A DNA stretch of 20,000 nucleotides from Theodoxus fluviatilis. Taxonomy: Eukaryota > Mollusca > Gastropoda > Cycloneritida > Neritidae. The notes beneath the pieces were generated by a model. The model was given only the letters and a program-made list of their open reading frames with translations, was not told the origin of the DNA and ran no database searches. The stretch covers positions 50,001-70,000 of the forward strand of contig JAWQFJ010018283.1 of NCBI GenBank assembly GCA_034096865.1, given 5' to 3'. Below are positions 8,885 to 18,322 of this stretch, piece after piece. Each line of letters begins with the position of its first letter. The first letter of the stretch is position 1. A program made the position numbers and the translations under genes.

Positions 8885-11483
8885 ACTGTAGCTCTTGCCC
8901 CCCCCCCCCCCTCCTGTAGCTATTCCCCCACCCTGCTGTAGCTCTTCCCCCACCCTGCTGTAGCTCTTTCCCCCTCCCTCCTGTAGCTCTTCCCCCATCC
9001 TCCTGTAGCTCTTCCCCCACCCTCCTGTAGCTCTTCCCCCTCCCTCCTGTAGTTCTTCCCCCACCCTCCTGTAGCTCTTCCCCCTCCCTCCTGTAGCTCT
9101 TCCCCCACTCTCCTGTAGCTCTTCCCCCTCCCTCCTGTAGCTCTTCCCCCACCCTCCTGTAGCTCTTCCCCCTCCCTCCTGCAGCTCTTCCCCCTCCCTC
9201 CTGTAGCTCTTCCCCCTCCCTCCTGCAGCTCTTCCCCCTCCCTCCTGTAGATCTTCCCCCACCATCCTGTAGCTCTTCCCCCGCCCATATGTAGCTCTTC
9301 CCCCACCCATATGTAGCTCTCCCCCTCCCTCCTGTAGCTCTTCCCCCTCCCTACTGTAGCTCTTCTCCCACCCTGCTGTAGCTCTTCCCCCTCCCTCCTG
9401 TAGCTCTTCCCCCTCCCTCCTGTAGCTCTTCCCCTCCCTCCTGTAGCTCTTCGCCACCCATCTGTAGCTCTTCCCCCACCCTCCTGTCGCTCTTCCCCCT
9501 CCCTCCTGAAGCTCTTCCCCCTCCCTCCTGTAGCTCTTCCCCCACCCAGCTGTAGCTCTTCCCCTCCCTCCTGTAGCTCTTCCCCCTCCCTCCTGTAGCT
9601 CTTCCCCCACCCATCTGTAGCTCTTCCCCCTCCCTCCTGCAGCTCTTCCCCCTCCCTCCTGTAGCTCTTCCCGCTCCTTCCTGTAGCTCTTCCCCCACCC
9701 ATCTGTAGCTCTTTCCCCTCCCTCCTGTAGCTCTTCCCCCACCCATTTGTAGCTCTTCCCCCTCCCTCCTGTAGCTCTTCCCCCTCCCTCCTGTAGCTCT
9801 TCCCCCTCCCTCCTGTAGCTCTTCCCCACCCATCTGTAGCTCTTCCCCCTCCCTCCTGCAGCTCTTCCCCCTCCCTCCTGTAGCTCTTCCCCCTCCCTCC
9901 TGCAGCTCTTCCCCCTCCCTCCTGTAGCTCTTCCCCCTCCCTCCTGTAGCTCTTCCCCCTCCCTCCTGTAGCTCTTCCCCCTCCCTCCTGCAGCTCTTCC
10001 CCCTCCCTCCTGTAGCTCTTCCCCCTCCCTCCTGTAGCTCTTCCCCCTCCCTCCTGTAGCTCTTCCCCACCCTCCTGTAGCTCTTCCCCCTCCCTCCTGT
10101 AGCTCTTCCCCCTCCCTCCTGTAGCTCTTCCCCCTCCCTCCTGTAGCTCTTCCCCCTCCTCATGTAGCTCTTCCCCTCCCTCCTGCAGCTCTTCCCCCTC
10201 CCTCCTGAAGCTCTTCCCCATCCTCCTGCAGCTCTTCCCCCTCCCTCCTGTAGCTCTTCCCCCTCCCTCCTGTAGCTCTTCCCCCTCCCATCTGTAGCTC
10301 TTCCCCCTCCCTCCTGTAGCTCTTCCCCCCTCCTGTAGCTCTTCCCCCTCCCTCTTGTAGCTCTACCTCCACCCATCTGGAGCTCTTCCCCCACCGATCT
10401 GTAGCTCTTCCCCCACCCTCCTGTAGCTATTCCCCCACCCATATGTAGCTCTTCCCCCACCCATCTGTAGCTCTTCCCCCTCCCTCCTGTAGCTCTTCCC
10501 CCTCCCTCCTGTAGCTCTTCCCCCTCCCTCCTGTAGCTCTTCCCCCACCCATCTGTAGCTCTTCCCCTCCCTCCTGTAGCTCTTCCCCTCCCTACTGTAG
10601 CTCTTTCCCCTCTCTCCAGTAGCTCTTCCCCCTCCCTCTTGTAGCTCTTCCCCCACCCAGCTGTAGCTCTTCCCCCACCCATCTGTAGCTCTTCCCCCTC
10701 CCTCCTGTAGCTCTTCCCCCACCCATCTGTAGCTCTTCCCCCACCCATCTGTAGCTCTTCCCCCTCCCTCCTGTAGCTCTTCCCCCTCCCTCCTGTAGCT
10801 CTTCCCCCTCCCTCCTGTAGCTCTTCCCCCACCCATCTGTAGCTCTTCCCCCTCCCTCCTGCAGCTCTTCCCCCTCCCTCATGTAGCTCTTCCCCCTCCC
10901 TCCTGTAGCTCTTCCCCCTCCCTCCTGCAGCTCCCCTTCCCCTCCCTCCTGTAGCTCTTCCCCCTCCCTCCTGTAGCTCTTCCCCCTCCCTCCTGTAGCT
11001 CTTCCCCCTCCCTCCTGTAGCTCTTCCCCCTCCCTCCTGCAGCTCTTCCCCCACCCACCTGTAGCTCTTCCCCCTCCCACCTGCAGCTCTTCCCCCTCCC
11101 TCCTGTAGCTCTTCTCCCACCCATCTGTAGCTCTTCCCTCACCCTCCTGTAGCTCTTCCCCCTCCCTCCTGCAGCTCTTCCCCTTTCCTCCTGTAGCTCT
11201 TCCCCCACCCATCTGTAGCTCTTCCCCCTCCCACCTGCAGCTCTTCCCCCTCCCTCCTGTAGCTCTTCCCCCTCCCTCCTGTAGCTCTTCCCCCTCCCTC
11301 CTGTAGCTCTTCCCCCTCCCTCCTGCAGCTCTTCCCCCTCCCTTCTGTAGCTCTTGCCCCACCCATCTGTAGCTCTTCCTCCTCCCTCCTGCAGCTCTTC
11401 CCCCTCCCTCCTGTAGCTCTTCCCCCTCCCTCCTGTAGCTCTTCCCCCACCCATCTGTAGCTCTTTCCCCTCCCTCCTGCAGC
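8885..11483. repeat. 22-bp minisatellite, about 118 units
   Basis: Each unit has the core TGTAGCTCTTCC followed by a C/T-rich tail. There are two main tail types, CCCTCCCTCC and CCACCCATC. Minor changes include CTGCAG for CTGTAG, CATATG, and a loss of one C. The first unit carries a run of about 14 C at 8898-8911. On the minus strand no phase of the unit has a stop, so all three minus frames are open for hundreds of codons. Since 3 x 22 nt is 22 codons, all three show the same cyclic Gly/Arg/Glu-rich 22-residue repeat, containing RATGGRGKSYRREGEELQEG. They are not considered genes. The minus strand carries GGAGGGAGGGGG in every CTCCCTCC unit. Confidence 0.97.
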
Positions 11484-11560
11484 ATCTCAAGGACCCTTTT
11501 CTCCTCCTGCAGGGACGCACAACCACCTAGGGCGGAGTCGGTCTCTGATGGCATTTTCTT
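11484..11560. other. Short unique spacer
   Basis: Unique sequence separating the 22-bp array from the small 32-bp repeat. Nothing is recognised in it. Confidence 0.5.
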
Positions 11561-11634
11561 CCCAGCGCTCCCCGCTTTTGAATGAAATGTTACCCAGCGC
11601 TCCCCGCTTTTGAATGAAATGTTACCCACCGCTG
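11561..11634. repeat. 32-bp tandem duplication, 2.3 units
   Basis: Units start with CCCAGCGCTCCCCGC and continue TTTTGAATGAAATGTTA. Two copies are identical, and a partial third (CCCACCGCTG) follows at 11625. Identity of the two copies suggests a recent event. Confidence 0.95.
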
Positions 11635-11984
11635 CTGAGACCCCGTTTTGGTGTTTTCGGGCATAGTTAGTAGCACGGTTCTGGCACGAGGCTGCAGGAG
11701 GATTTTTGTTTTGGTCTGCATTTGTTGGCAGTGATGGGTTCTTTGGAATGGATGCTGGACTGGGAACGAAGCGAGGACGCAAGGAAAGCTTTTGACGAGA
11801 GCACGAAGGGAACCAGGGTGAAGTCAGGTGACTTCCTCCTGACCTGTAGACTGAGGGGATCCCCCAATGTACAAGACACGTCCTTTCCCTCAGAGTCTGA
11901 CCATGACCACACTGCCACAGCCTGGTGAAAACGCCGGCAGCGACCACGACTTTGACCCTTGCAATGGCTGTCCGTTGATGAAGA
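11635..11984. other. Unique spacer between the 22-bp and 39-bp arrays
   Basis: About 350 bp of ordinary complexity. Two minus-strand reading frames from the neighbouring arrays cross it in different frames, and so does a short plus-strand frame (11722-11928). None gives a recognisable protein. It is the only sizeable unique stretch between 8885 and 14713. Confidence 0.5.
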
Positions 11985-14713
11985 ACAGTGACAGGAGCTA
12001 AGGCAAGCTATGGACGGACAGGACAGGTGACAGGAACTTACACAAACTGTGTACGGACAGGACAGGTGACAGAAACTCACGCAAGCTCTGTGCGAAGAGG
12101 ACAGGTGACAGGAACTTACACAAACTGTGTACGGACAGGACAGGTGACAGGAACTTACACAAACTGTGTACGGACAGGACAGGTGACAGAAACTCACGCA
12201 AGCTCTGTACGGACAGGACAGGTGACAGGAACTTACACAAACTGTGTACGGACAGGACAGGTGACAGAAACTCACGCAAGCTCTGTGCGAAGAGGACAGG
12301 TGACAGGAACTAACACAAGCTGTGTACGGACAGGACAGGTAACAGGAACTTACACAAGCTGTGTACGGACAGGACAGGTAACAGGAACTAAGGCAAGCTC
12401 TGTACGGACAGGACAGGTGACAGGAACTAAGGCAAGCTCTGTACGGACAGGACAGGTGACAGGAACTTACACAAGCTCTGTACGGACAGGACAGATGACA
12501 GGAACTTACACAAGCTCTGTACGGACAGGACAGGTGACAGGAACTTACACAAGCTGTGTACGGACAGGACAGGTAACAGGAACTAAGGCAAGCTCTGTAC
12601 GGACAGGACAGGTGACAGGAACTAAGGCAAGCTCTGTACGGACAGGACAGGTAACAGGAACTAAGGCAAGCTCTGTACGGACAGGACAGGTGACAGGAAC
12701 TTACACAAGCTGTGTACGGACAGGACAGGTAACAGGAACTAAGGCAAGCTCTGTACGGACAGGACAGATGACAGGAACTAACACAAGCTGTGTACGGACA
12801 GGACAGGTGACAGGAACTTACACAAGCTCTGTACGGACAGGACAGATGACAGGAACTTACACAAGCTGTGTACGGACAGGACAGGTAACAGGAACTTACA
12901 CAAGCTGTGTACGGACAGGACAGGTAACAGGAACTAAGGCAAGCTCTGTACGGACAGGACAGATGACAGGAACTTACACAAGCTCTGTACGGACAGGACA
13001 GGTGACAGGAACTTACACAAGCTGTGTACGGACAGGACAGGTAACAGGAACTAAGGCAAGCTCTGTACGGACAGGACAGGTGACAGGAACTAACACAAGC
13101 TGTGTACGGACATGACAGGTGACAGGAACTTACACAAGCTCTGTACGGACAGGACAGGTGACAGGAACTTACACAAGCTCTGTACGGACAGGACAGGTGA
13201 CAGGAACTTACACAAGCTCTGTACGGACAGGACAGGTAACAGGAACTAAGGCAAGCTCTGTACGGACAGGACAGGTGACAGGAACTTACACAAGCTCTGT
13301 ACGGACAGGACAGGTGACAGGAACTTACACAAGCTCTGTACGGACAGGACAGGTGACAGGAACTAAGGCAAGCTCTGTACGGACAGGACAGGTGACAGGA
13401 ACTTACACAAGCTCTGTACGGACAGGACAGGTGACAGGAACTAACACAAGCTCTGTACGGACAGGACAGGTGACAGGAACTTACACAAGCTGTGTACGGA
13501 CAGGACAGGTAACAGGAACTAAGGCAAGCTCTGTACGGACAGGACAGGTGACAGGAACTAAGGCAAGCTCTGTACGGACAGGACAGGTAACAGGAACTAA
13601 GGCAAGCTCTGTACGGACAGGACAGGTGACAGGAACTTACACAAGCTGTGTACGGACAGGACAGGTGACAGAAACTCACGCAAGCTCTGTACGGACAGGA
13701 CAGGTGACAGGAACTTACACAAACTGTGTACGGACAGGACAGGTAACAGGAACTAAGGCAAGCTCTGTACGGACAGGACAGGTGACAGGAACTTACACAA
13801 GCTGTGTACGGACAGGACAGGTAACAGGAACTAAGGCAAGCTCTGTACGGACAGGACAGGTGACAGGAACTAACACAAGCTGTGTACGGACAGGACAGGT
13901 GACAGGAACTTACACAAGCTCTGTACGGACAGGACAGGTGACAGGAACTTACACAAGCTGTGTACGGACAGGACAGGTAACAGGAACTAAGGCAAGCTCT
14001 GTACGGACAGGACAGGTGACAGGAACTAAGGCAAGCTCTGTACGGACAGGACAGGTGACAGGAACTTACACAAGCTCTGTACGGACAGGACAGATGACAG
14101 GAACTTACACAAGCTCTGTACGGACAGGACAGGTGACAGGAACTTACACAAGCTGTGTACGGACAGGACAGGTAACAGGAACTAAGGCAAGCTCTGTACG
14201 GACAGGACAGGTGACAGGAACTAACACAAGCTGTGTACGGACAGGACAGGTGACAGGAACTAACACAAGCTGTGTACGGACAGGACAGGTAACAGGAACT
14301 AAGGCAAGCTCTGTACGGACAGGACAGGTGACAGGAACTAACACAAGCTGTGTACGGACAGGACAGGTGACAGGAACTAACACAAGCTGTGTACGGACAG
14401 GACAGGTAACAGGAACTAAGGCAAACTCTGTACGGACAGGACAGGTGACAGGAACTAACACAAGCTGTGTACGGACAGGACAGGTGACAGAAACTAAGGC
14501 AAGCTCTGTACGGACAGTGCAGGTGACAGGAACTAAGGCAAGCTCTGTACGGACAGGACAGATGACAGGAACTAACACAAGCTGTGTACGGACAGGACAG
14601 ATGACAGGAACTAACACAAGCTCTGTACGGACAGGACAGGTGACAGGAACTTTCACAAGCTCTGTACGGACAGGACAGGTGACAGAAACTCACGCAAGCT
14701 CTGTGCGAAGAGG
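11985..14713. repeat. 39-bp minisatellite, 70 units
   Basis: The fixed core is ACGGACAGGACAGGTGACAG, followed by GAACT, a variable six-base block, and AAGCTSTGT. The variable block is TACACA, AACACA, AAGGCA or CACGCA. I count 29 units to an in-frame TGA at about 13113 (ACAGG to ACATG change) and 41 after it, 70 in all, which fits 2729 bp. The length is a multiple of three, so one plus frame reads a 13-residue repeat (VRTGQVTGTYTSS and variants), and a minus frame stays open for 1008 codons with SCHLSCPYRACVS. Both are treated as repeat by-products. Variant order is not random: see the findings. Confidence 0.98.
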
Positions 14714-14720
14714 AGTCACC

Positions 14721-14903
14721 ATGGCATCAACAGAGAACGTCTGCAGAGAAAAGAAAATGAAAAAAGGCCAGAGGCTGCTGGCTGCTGCTGGAATTCTTCG
14801 TATTTGGCTCAAGAGGGACTGCCAGCAATATTCATGGATGCTAATGTTGCTACTTCTCACCGCCTGTCTGCATGCAGTGTCTGTCAGAGATCCGGGCGTG
14901 TGA
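14721..14903 (+). other. Candidate first coding exon, hydrophobic (hypothetical)
   Basis: An ATG at 14721 in the context GTCACCATGG is a near-ideal Kozak start. The 60-codon frame begins MASTENVCREKK, is basic over residues 9-32, and then has a hydrophobic run at residues 39-52 (WMLMLLLLTACLHA) that could be a signal peptide or signal anchor. Initiation at Met40 would give a more typical signal-peptide start but without a basic n-region. The frame ends at TGA 14901-14903, exactly over two overlapping splice-donor patterns, GTGAGT at 14900 and GTAAGT at 14904. Splicing at 14900 would remove the stop and leave a phase-2 exon end. The frame is also continuous with the plus frame of the 39-bp array upstream. 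No downstream exon is recognised, so this is a hypothesis only. It resembles no family that I know. Confidence 0.15.
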
Positions 14904-15360
14904 GTAAGTGCGTGTGTCACTAATGCAAGTCCGGGAAGGACTGGCGCGTTCCCAATCTTCCACAAACACTTCCGGGTTTTCTTGCGGAACTGCGCTGCAC
15001 GTTCCGTGCAGACCAAGGTGTTGAAGTCTTGGCGTGCCAGCTGAGTCCTCCGACATCCCATAATGGATCTGTAATTGACCATAGCGAGGGCGGATCATCA
15101 CTGCCACGTCTGGATGCCTGTTCCTTGTGCAGCGGAGATGTCGACTGCGTCTCCCTCTAATCCAGCCTGGCTTGCCTCCCCACTCCGCATTCCAAGGCAG
15201 CACCGCCCTTGATTCCCGTCCCTGCCTAGCACTCGGGCGCCTCCAGACCAGCCCCAGAGCCTGAGAGCCTTCCTGTCTGTGTTTTTTTTAATAATTTTGG
15301 TAGACTTCGCAACACGTCATCCCACTGGCCTCTCATTCATACTGCTTTTCCATGTACTTG
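14904..15360. other. Low-copy DNA, no gene recognised
   Basis: It would be intronic if the candidate exon on its left is real. Minus-strand frames of 117 and 130 codons cross the region but have no recognisable domain and overlap one another. A T-rich segment near 15280 contains TTTTTTTAATAATTTT. Confidence 0.45.
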
Positions 15361-15429
<69 letters not shown>

Positions 15430-15540
15430 CTCTCTCTCTCGCTCTCTCTATCTCTCTCTCTATCTTTCTCTATCTTTTTCTATCTTTCTCGCTCGCTCTC
15501 GCTCGCTCGCTTTGTCGCTCCCCGCCCCCCTCTCTCTCTT

Positions 15541-15617
<77 letters not shown>
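15361..15617. repeat. (CT)n microsatellite block, interrupted
   Basis: Pure CT at 15363-15425, a degenerate middle with CTCG, CTAT and CTTT interruptions and a CCCCGCCCCCC segment near 15521, and pure CT again at 15545-15617. The two pure tracts flank the decayed centre symmetrically. Confidence 0.97.
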
Positions 15618-15621
<4 letters not shown>

Positions 15622-15846
15622 GCTTGAATTTCTGCTTCGGATTGTTTGTGCATGATGGATTAACTCGATGCTTTGCAAATTATGACGCAAAAATGTGTAG
15701 ATCTGTGAGCACTTACTTATATCGTGCATTTAACAGAAGACAGATAGCCACGCAAATGAGAGAAGTTGATGAATGACGTGGATTCTGAGTTCCTTTTACC
15801 GGGCTGAAGGCCTATACAATAACGATTGTCGTTCGTTTGTTCGCTC
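15618..15846. other. Short unique spacer between CT blocks
   Basis: AT-rich unique sequence of about 230 bp with no recognisable feature. Confidence 0.5.
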
Positions 15847-15948
15847 TTTCTATGTGTCTGTCTCTCTCTTTCTGTCTGTCTCTCTATGTCTCTCTCTCTT
15901 TCTGTCTGTCTCTCTCTTTCTGTCTGTCTCTCTCTTTCTGTCTCTCTC

Positions 15949-15987
<39 letters not shown>

Positions 15988-16026
15988 CGCTCGCTCGCTC
16001 TCACTCTCTCTCTTTCTCTCTCTCTC

Positions 16027-16104
<78 letters not shown>

Positions 16105-16127
16105 TTCCTCTCTCGCTCGCTCTTTCT
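15847..16127. repeat. (CTGT)/(CT)n microsatellite block
   Basis: The left part is a higher-order mix of CTCTCTTTCTGTCTGT phrases repeated about four times (15857-15945). Then comes CT with a CTCGCTCGCTCGCTCG stretch near 15982, then an almost pure CT tract to about 16100, decaying to CTCTTCCTCTCTCGC. Confidence 0.95.
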
Positions 16128-16134
16128 TATTATG

Positions 16135-16180
16135 CTCACACACAATCGCGCGCGCACACACAAACACACTCACACACACA

Positions 16181-16213
<33 letters not shown>

Positions 16214-16221
16214 ACGCGCGC
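16135..16221. repeat. (CA)n-(CG)n tract with Z-DNA potential
   Basis: From 16171 to 16221 the sequence is perfectly alternating pyrimidine-purine: CA repeats, then about 14 bp of CG, then CACA, then CGCGCGC. A shorter CGCGCGCG lies at 16147-16154. Alternating CG is the strongest known Z-DNA former. It follows the CT block with only a short TTATTATG gap. Confidence 0.95.
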
Positions 16222-17942
16222 TTATTTTTCGTTTTGAGACGCAGTGCGGGAGCTTAAGACATAACGGTTCCAAAGTCACTGACACGTTTTTCCTGAGAAT
16301 AATGCGTCGTCGGTAATCGCATACAAAATAAGCGTATGCGCTTTGTCTTTTGTTTCTTTCCTTTATACGCCTTCGTCCATTTCTGCACCCACCTGCAGTG
16401 CTGTACATCTTACCGTGGTGGCCTATGACCGTAAAGAATGGTCCTGCACTGATGTTGTGAAGTAAATAGTTGGAGAACGAGTGTGTGTATGAGTAGGAGT
16501 CGTTCCCACCTCCTGTACGGCGAATGTTTAGAGTTCCGATACGCATTAATGCTGTTAATCCCAACTTAAACCGCTTCGTGGATTACCTCTTCCACATCTA
16601 CGATTCGCCACAAGCAGTGCTCTACCAGATGATTCTTCATTAAACAGCATATTGTCTTTATTGAGGAATCAGAGAGTTCGTCATGTTTGAGGAGGAAAAG
16701 ACAGGCACCACCAACTGTCGACCTTCATTTCTCTTGTGTAAAACTGGGACCAGGACAGTGGCGGGCCGTAAGTGTCGACAGCTCGCATGCTCTCCCCACT
16801 GTCTCCCGCGCAGTTCTCTGCCCTGGGAACTCTCCGGGCTTGAAGGAGAAATGAACACCGCTAAATAACGAGGCTGCGGCCCATGTGGCCGGCGTGATCT
16901 TGGTGGAGGGCAGCAGGCGTTTTCAGTCACCAGGCTATGTGGCCAGCAGGCACGAGAAGCTCTGTCTTGCAGTTTGCAGACAGGAAGAAAGTAGAGGACA
17001 GGCGCTCCCACCGCCCCTGTCCTGGCTCGACTGCAACGCCGGGCCTGTCGTTTGGACTTTGTCCCGTGACGGATGACGAAATGATAGCACGTCTCACGGT
17101 GGGGCCAGGCCGTGAAGTGCGGGGTGTGGGGTGCAGCAGGGGACTGGCGCCTAGTTGCCAGCACTGTGCAGTGTGGGGAGGGACAGCGGCAAAAAGAGGG
17201 ACCGAGGCCCCGCGGATTGATCAGGGCACGGGAGGCACAGGAACAGTGTTTGCCACTCAGGAATACGCGCCTCCGTGGGAACCGGCTCCAGATTACAGCA
17301 CTTTGGGCAATGACGGATTGCCCGCCATTATTTCATAGAGCCACACAATGGCTACCCATGACGAGGATCAATCAGGTCGATTTGAGAAAAAGGTTAACCG
17401 AGTAAACGCCAAGCGCTCGGGAAAGAAATCTGAATGAATGACGAAGGCAAGGAGGAGGACGACGACGATGAGAGCCGCAGAAGCATTTCCAATGACCTGC
17501 CGAGGAATAGCAATCACCACATCGTCTCATGGACGCTGACTGCCAGATAACCTGAATTTGAGGACACCACGCTCCGCTTTAATGCGTGCACTCTCCAGAC
17601 GTGGATGATACACTTCATTCGTCCTAATTTGTTCTTTTGTCGGTCACCTTTTCGCCACGTTTTACGCGTCATTAGCCAGGGACTTGGCATGGGAATGCAA
17701 ATTAAAAAGGGACCGAGAGGGACGTGTTGTATGACAGTCTGCACTTTTCGTCCTCCATCCCAGCCTAACTGTTGGATGTGCAGTTGGGCGGAGAGCTCTT
17801 TAATCGTCTTGATAGAGGCTGCCAGGGGATAATTATGCTGATGACGATAATGTGGCTCTATTGCTTCCCCATTGACCCGTGTGGCCCGCAGTGGCGTCCT
17901 TCCGTCTGCCTGTCTGCGTGCTGGCGGTCATGAAACCCGTGC
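16222..17942. other. Low-copy DNA, no gene recognised
   Basis: The longest unique stretch on the right side. 16222-16680 is balanced to AT-rich, 16690-17330 is GC-rich, and 17330-17870 is mixed with a GAGGACGACGACGATGAG purine stretch near 17453. Frames of 60-168 codons occur on both strands in 16658-17405 and overlap heavily. I recognise no domain, signal peptide or conserved motif in them. A gene with short exons cannot be excluded from sequence alone. Confidence 0.5.
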
Positions 17943-18322
17943 TGTGTTGCCCTGTATTGCCCTGTGTTGCCCTGTGTTGCCCTGTGTTGCCTGCATTGCC
18001 CTGTGTTGCTCTGTGTTGCCCTGTGTTGCCCTGTATTACCCTGTATTGCCCTGTGTTGCCCTGTGTTGCCTGCATTGCCCTGTGTTGCTCTGTGTTGCCC
18101 TGTATTGTCCTGTGTTGCTCTGTGTTGCCCTGTATTGCCCTGTATTGCCCTGCATCGCCCTGTGTTGCCTTGTGTTGCCCTGTATTGCCCTGTGTTGCCC
18201 TGTATTGCCCTGTATTGCCCTGCATTGCCCTGTGTTGCTCTGTGTTGCCCTGCATTGTCTTGTGTTGCTCTGTGTTGCCCTGTATTGCCCTGCATTGCCC
18301 TGTGTTTCTCTGTGTTGCCTTG
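17943..18322. repeat. 10-bp minisatellite, about 38 units
   Basis: The unit is TTGCCCTGTG, with TTGCCCTGTA, TTGCTCTGTG and TTGCCCTGCA variants. Two 9-bp units (TTGCCTGCA) near 17988 and 18067 slip the phase. Each lies in the same longer context, so a segment of about 79 bp has itself been duplicated. Frames read a 10-residue cycle on the minus strand and a Cys/Val/Leu-rich cycle on the plus strand, which are by-products. Confidence 0.95.

Noticed and set aside
8606..11947. Several minus-strand ORFs of 215-589 codons rich in Gly, Arg and Glu
   Set aside because: All are readings of the stop-free 22-bp unit in the three minus frames, overlapping one another, with the same cyclic repeat.
11667..14693. 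1008-codon minus-strand ORF with a Cys-rich 13-residue repeat
   Set aside because: It spans the 39-bp minisatellite, whose length is a multiple of three. It has no start context or domain, its tail runs into unrelated unique sequence, and residue changes follow the DNA variants freely.
11985..14713. CRISPR array
   Set aside because: The repeats are head-to-tail without unique spacers, and the genome is eukaryotic in character. The same applies to the arrays at 4822, 8885 and 18323.
15279..16316. Plus-strand ORFs of 91-165 codons made of Ser-Leu repeats
   Set aside because: They are translations of CT microsatellites in different frames.
16658..17405. Overlapping ORFs of 60-168 codons on both strands
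   Set aside because: GC-rich DNA gives long open frames by chance. No domain is recognised, and neither strand looks better than the other.
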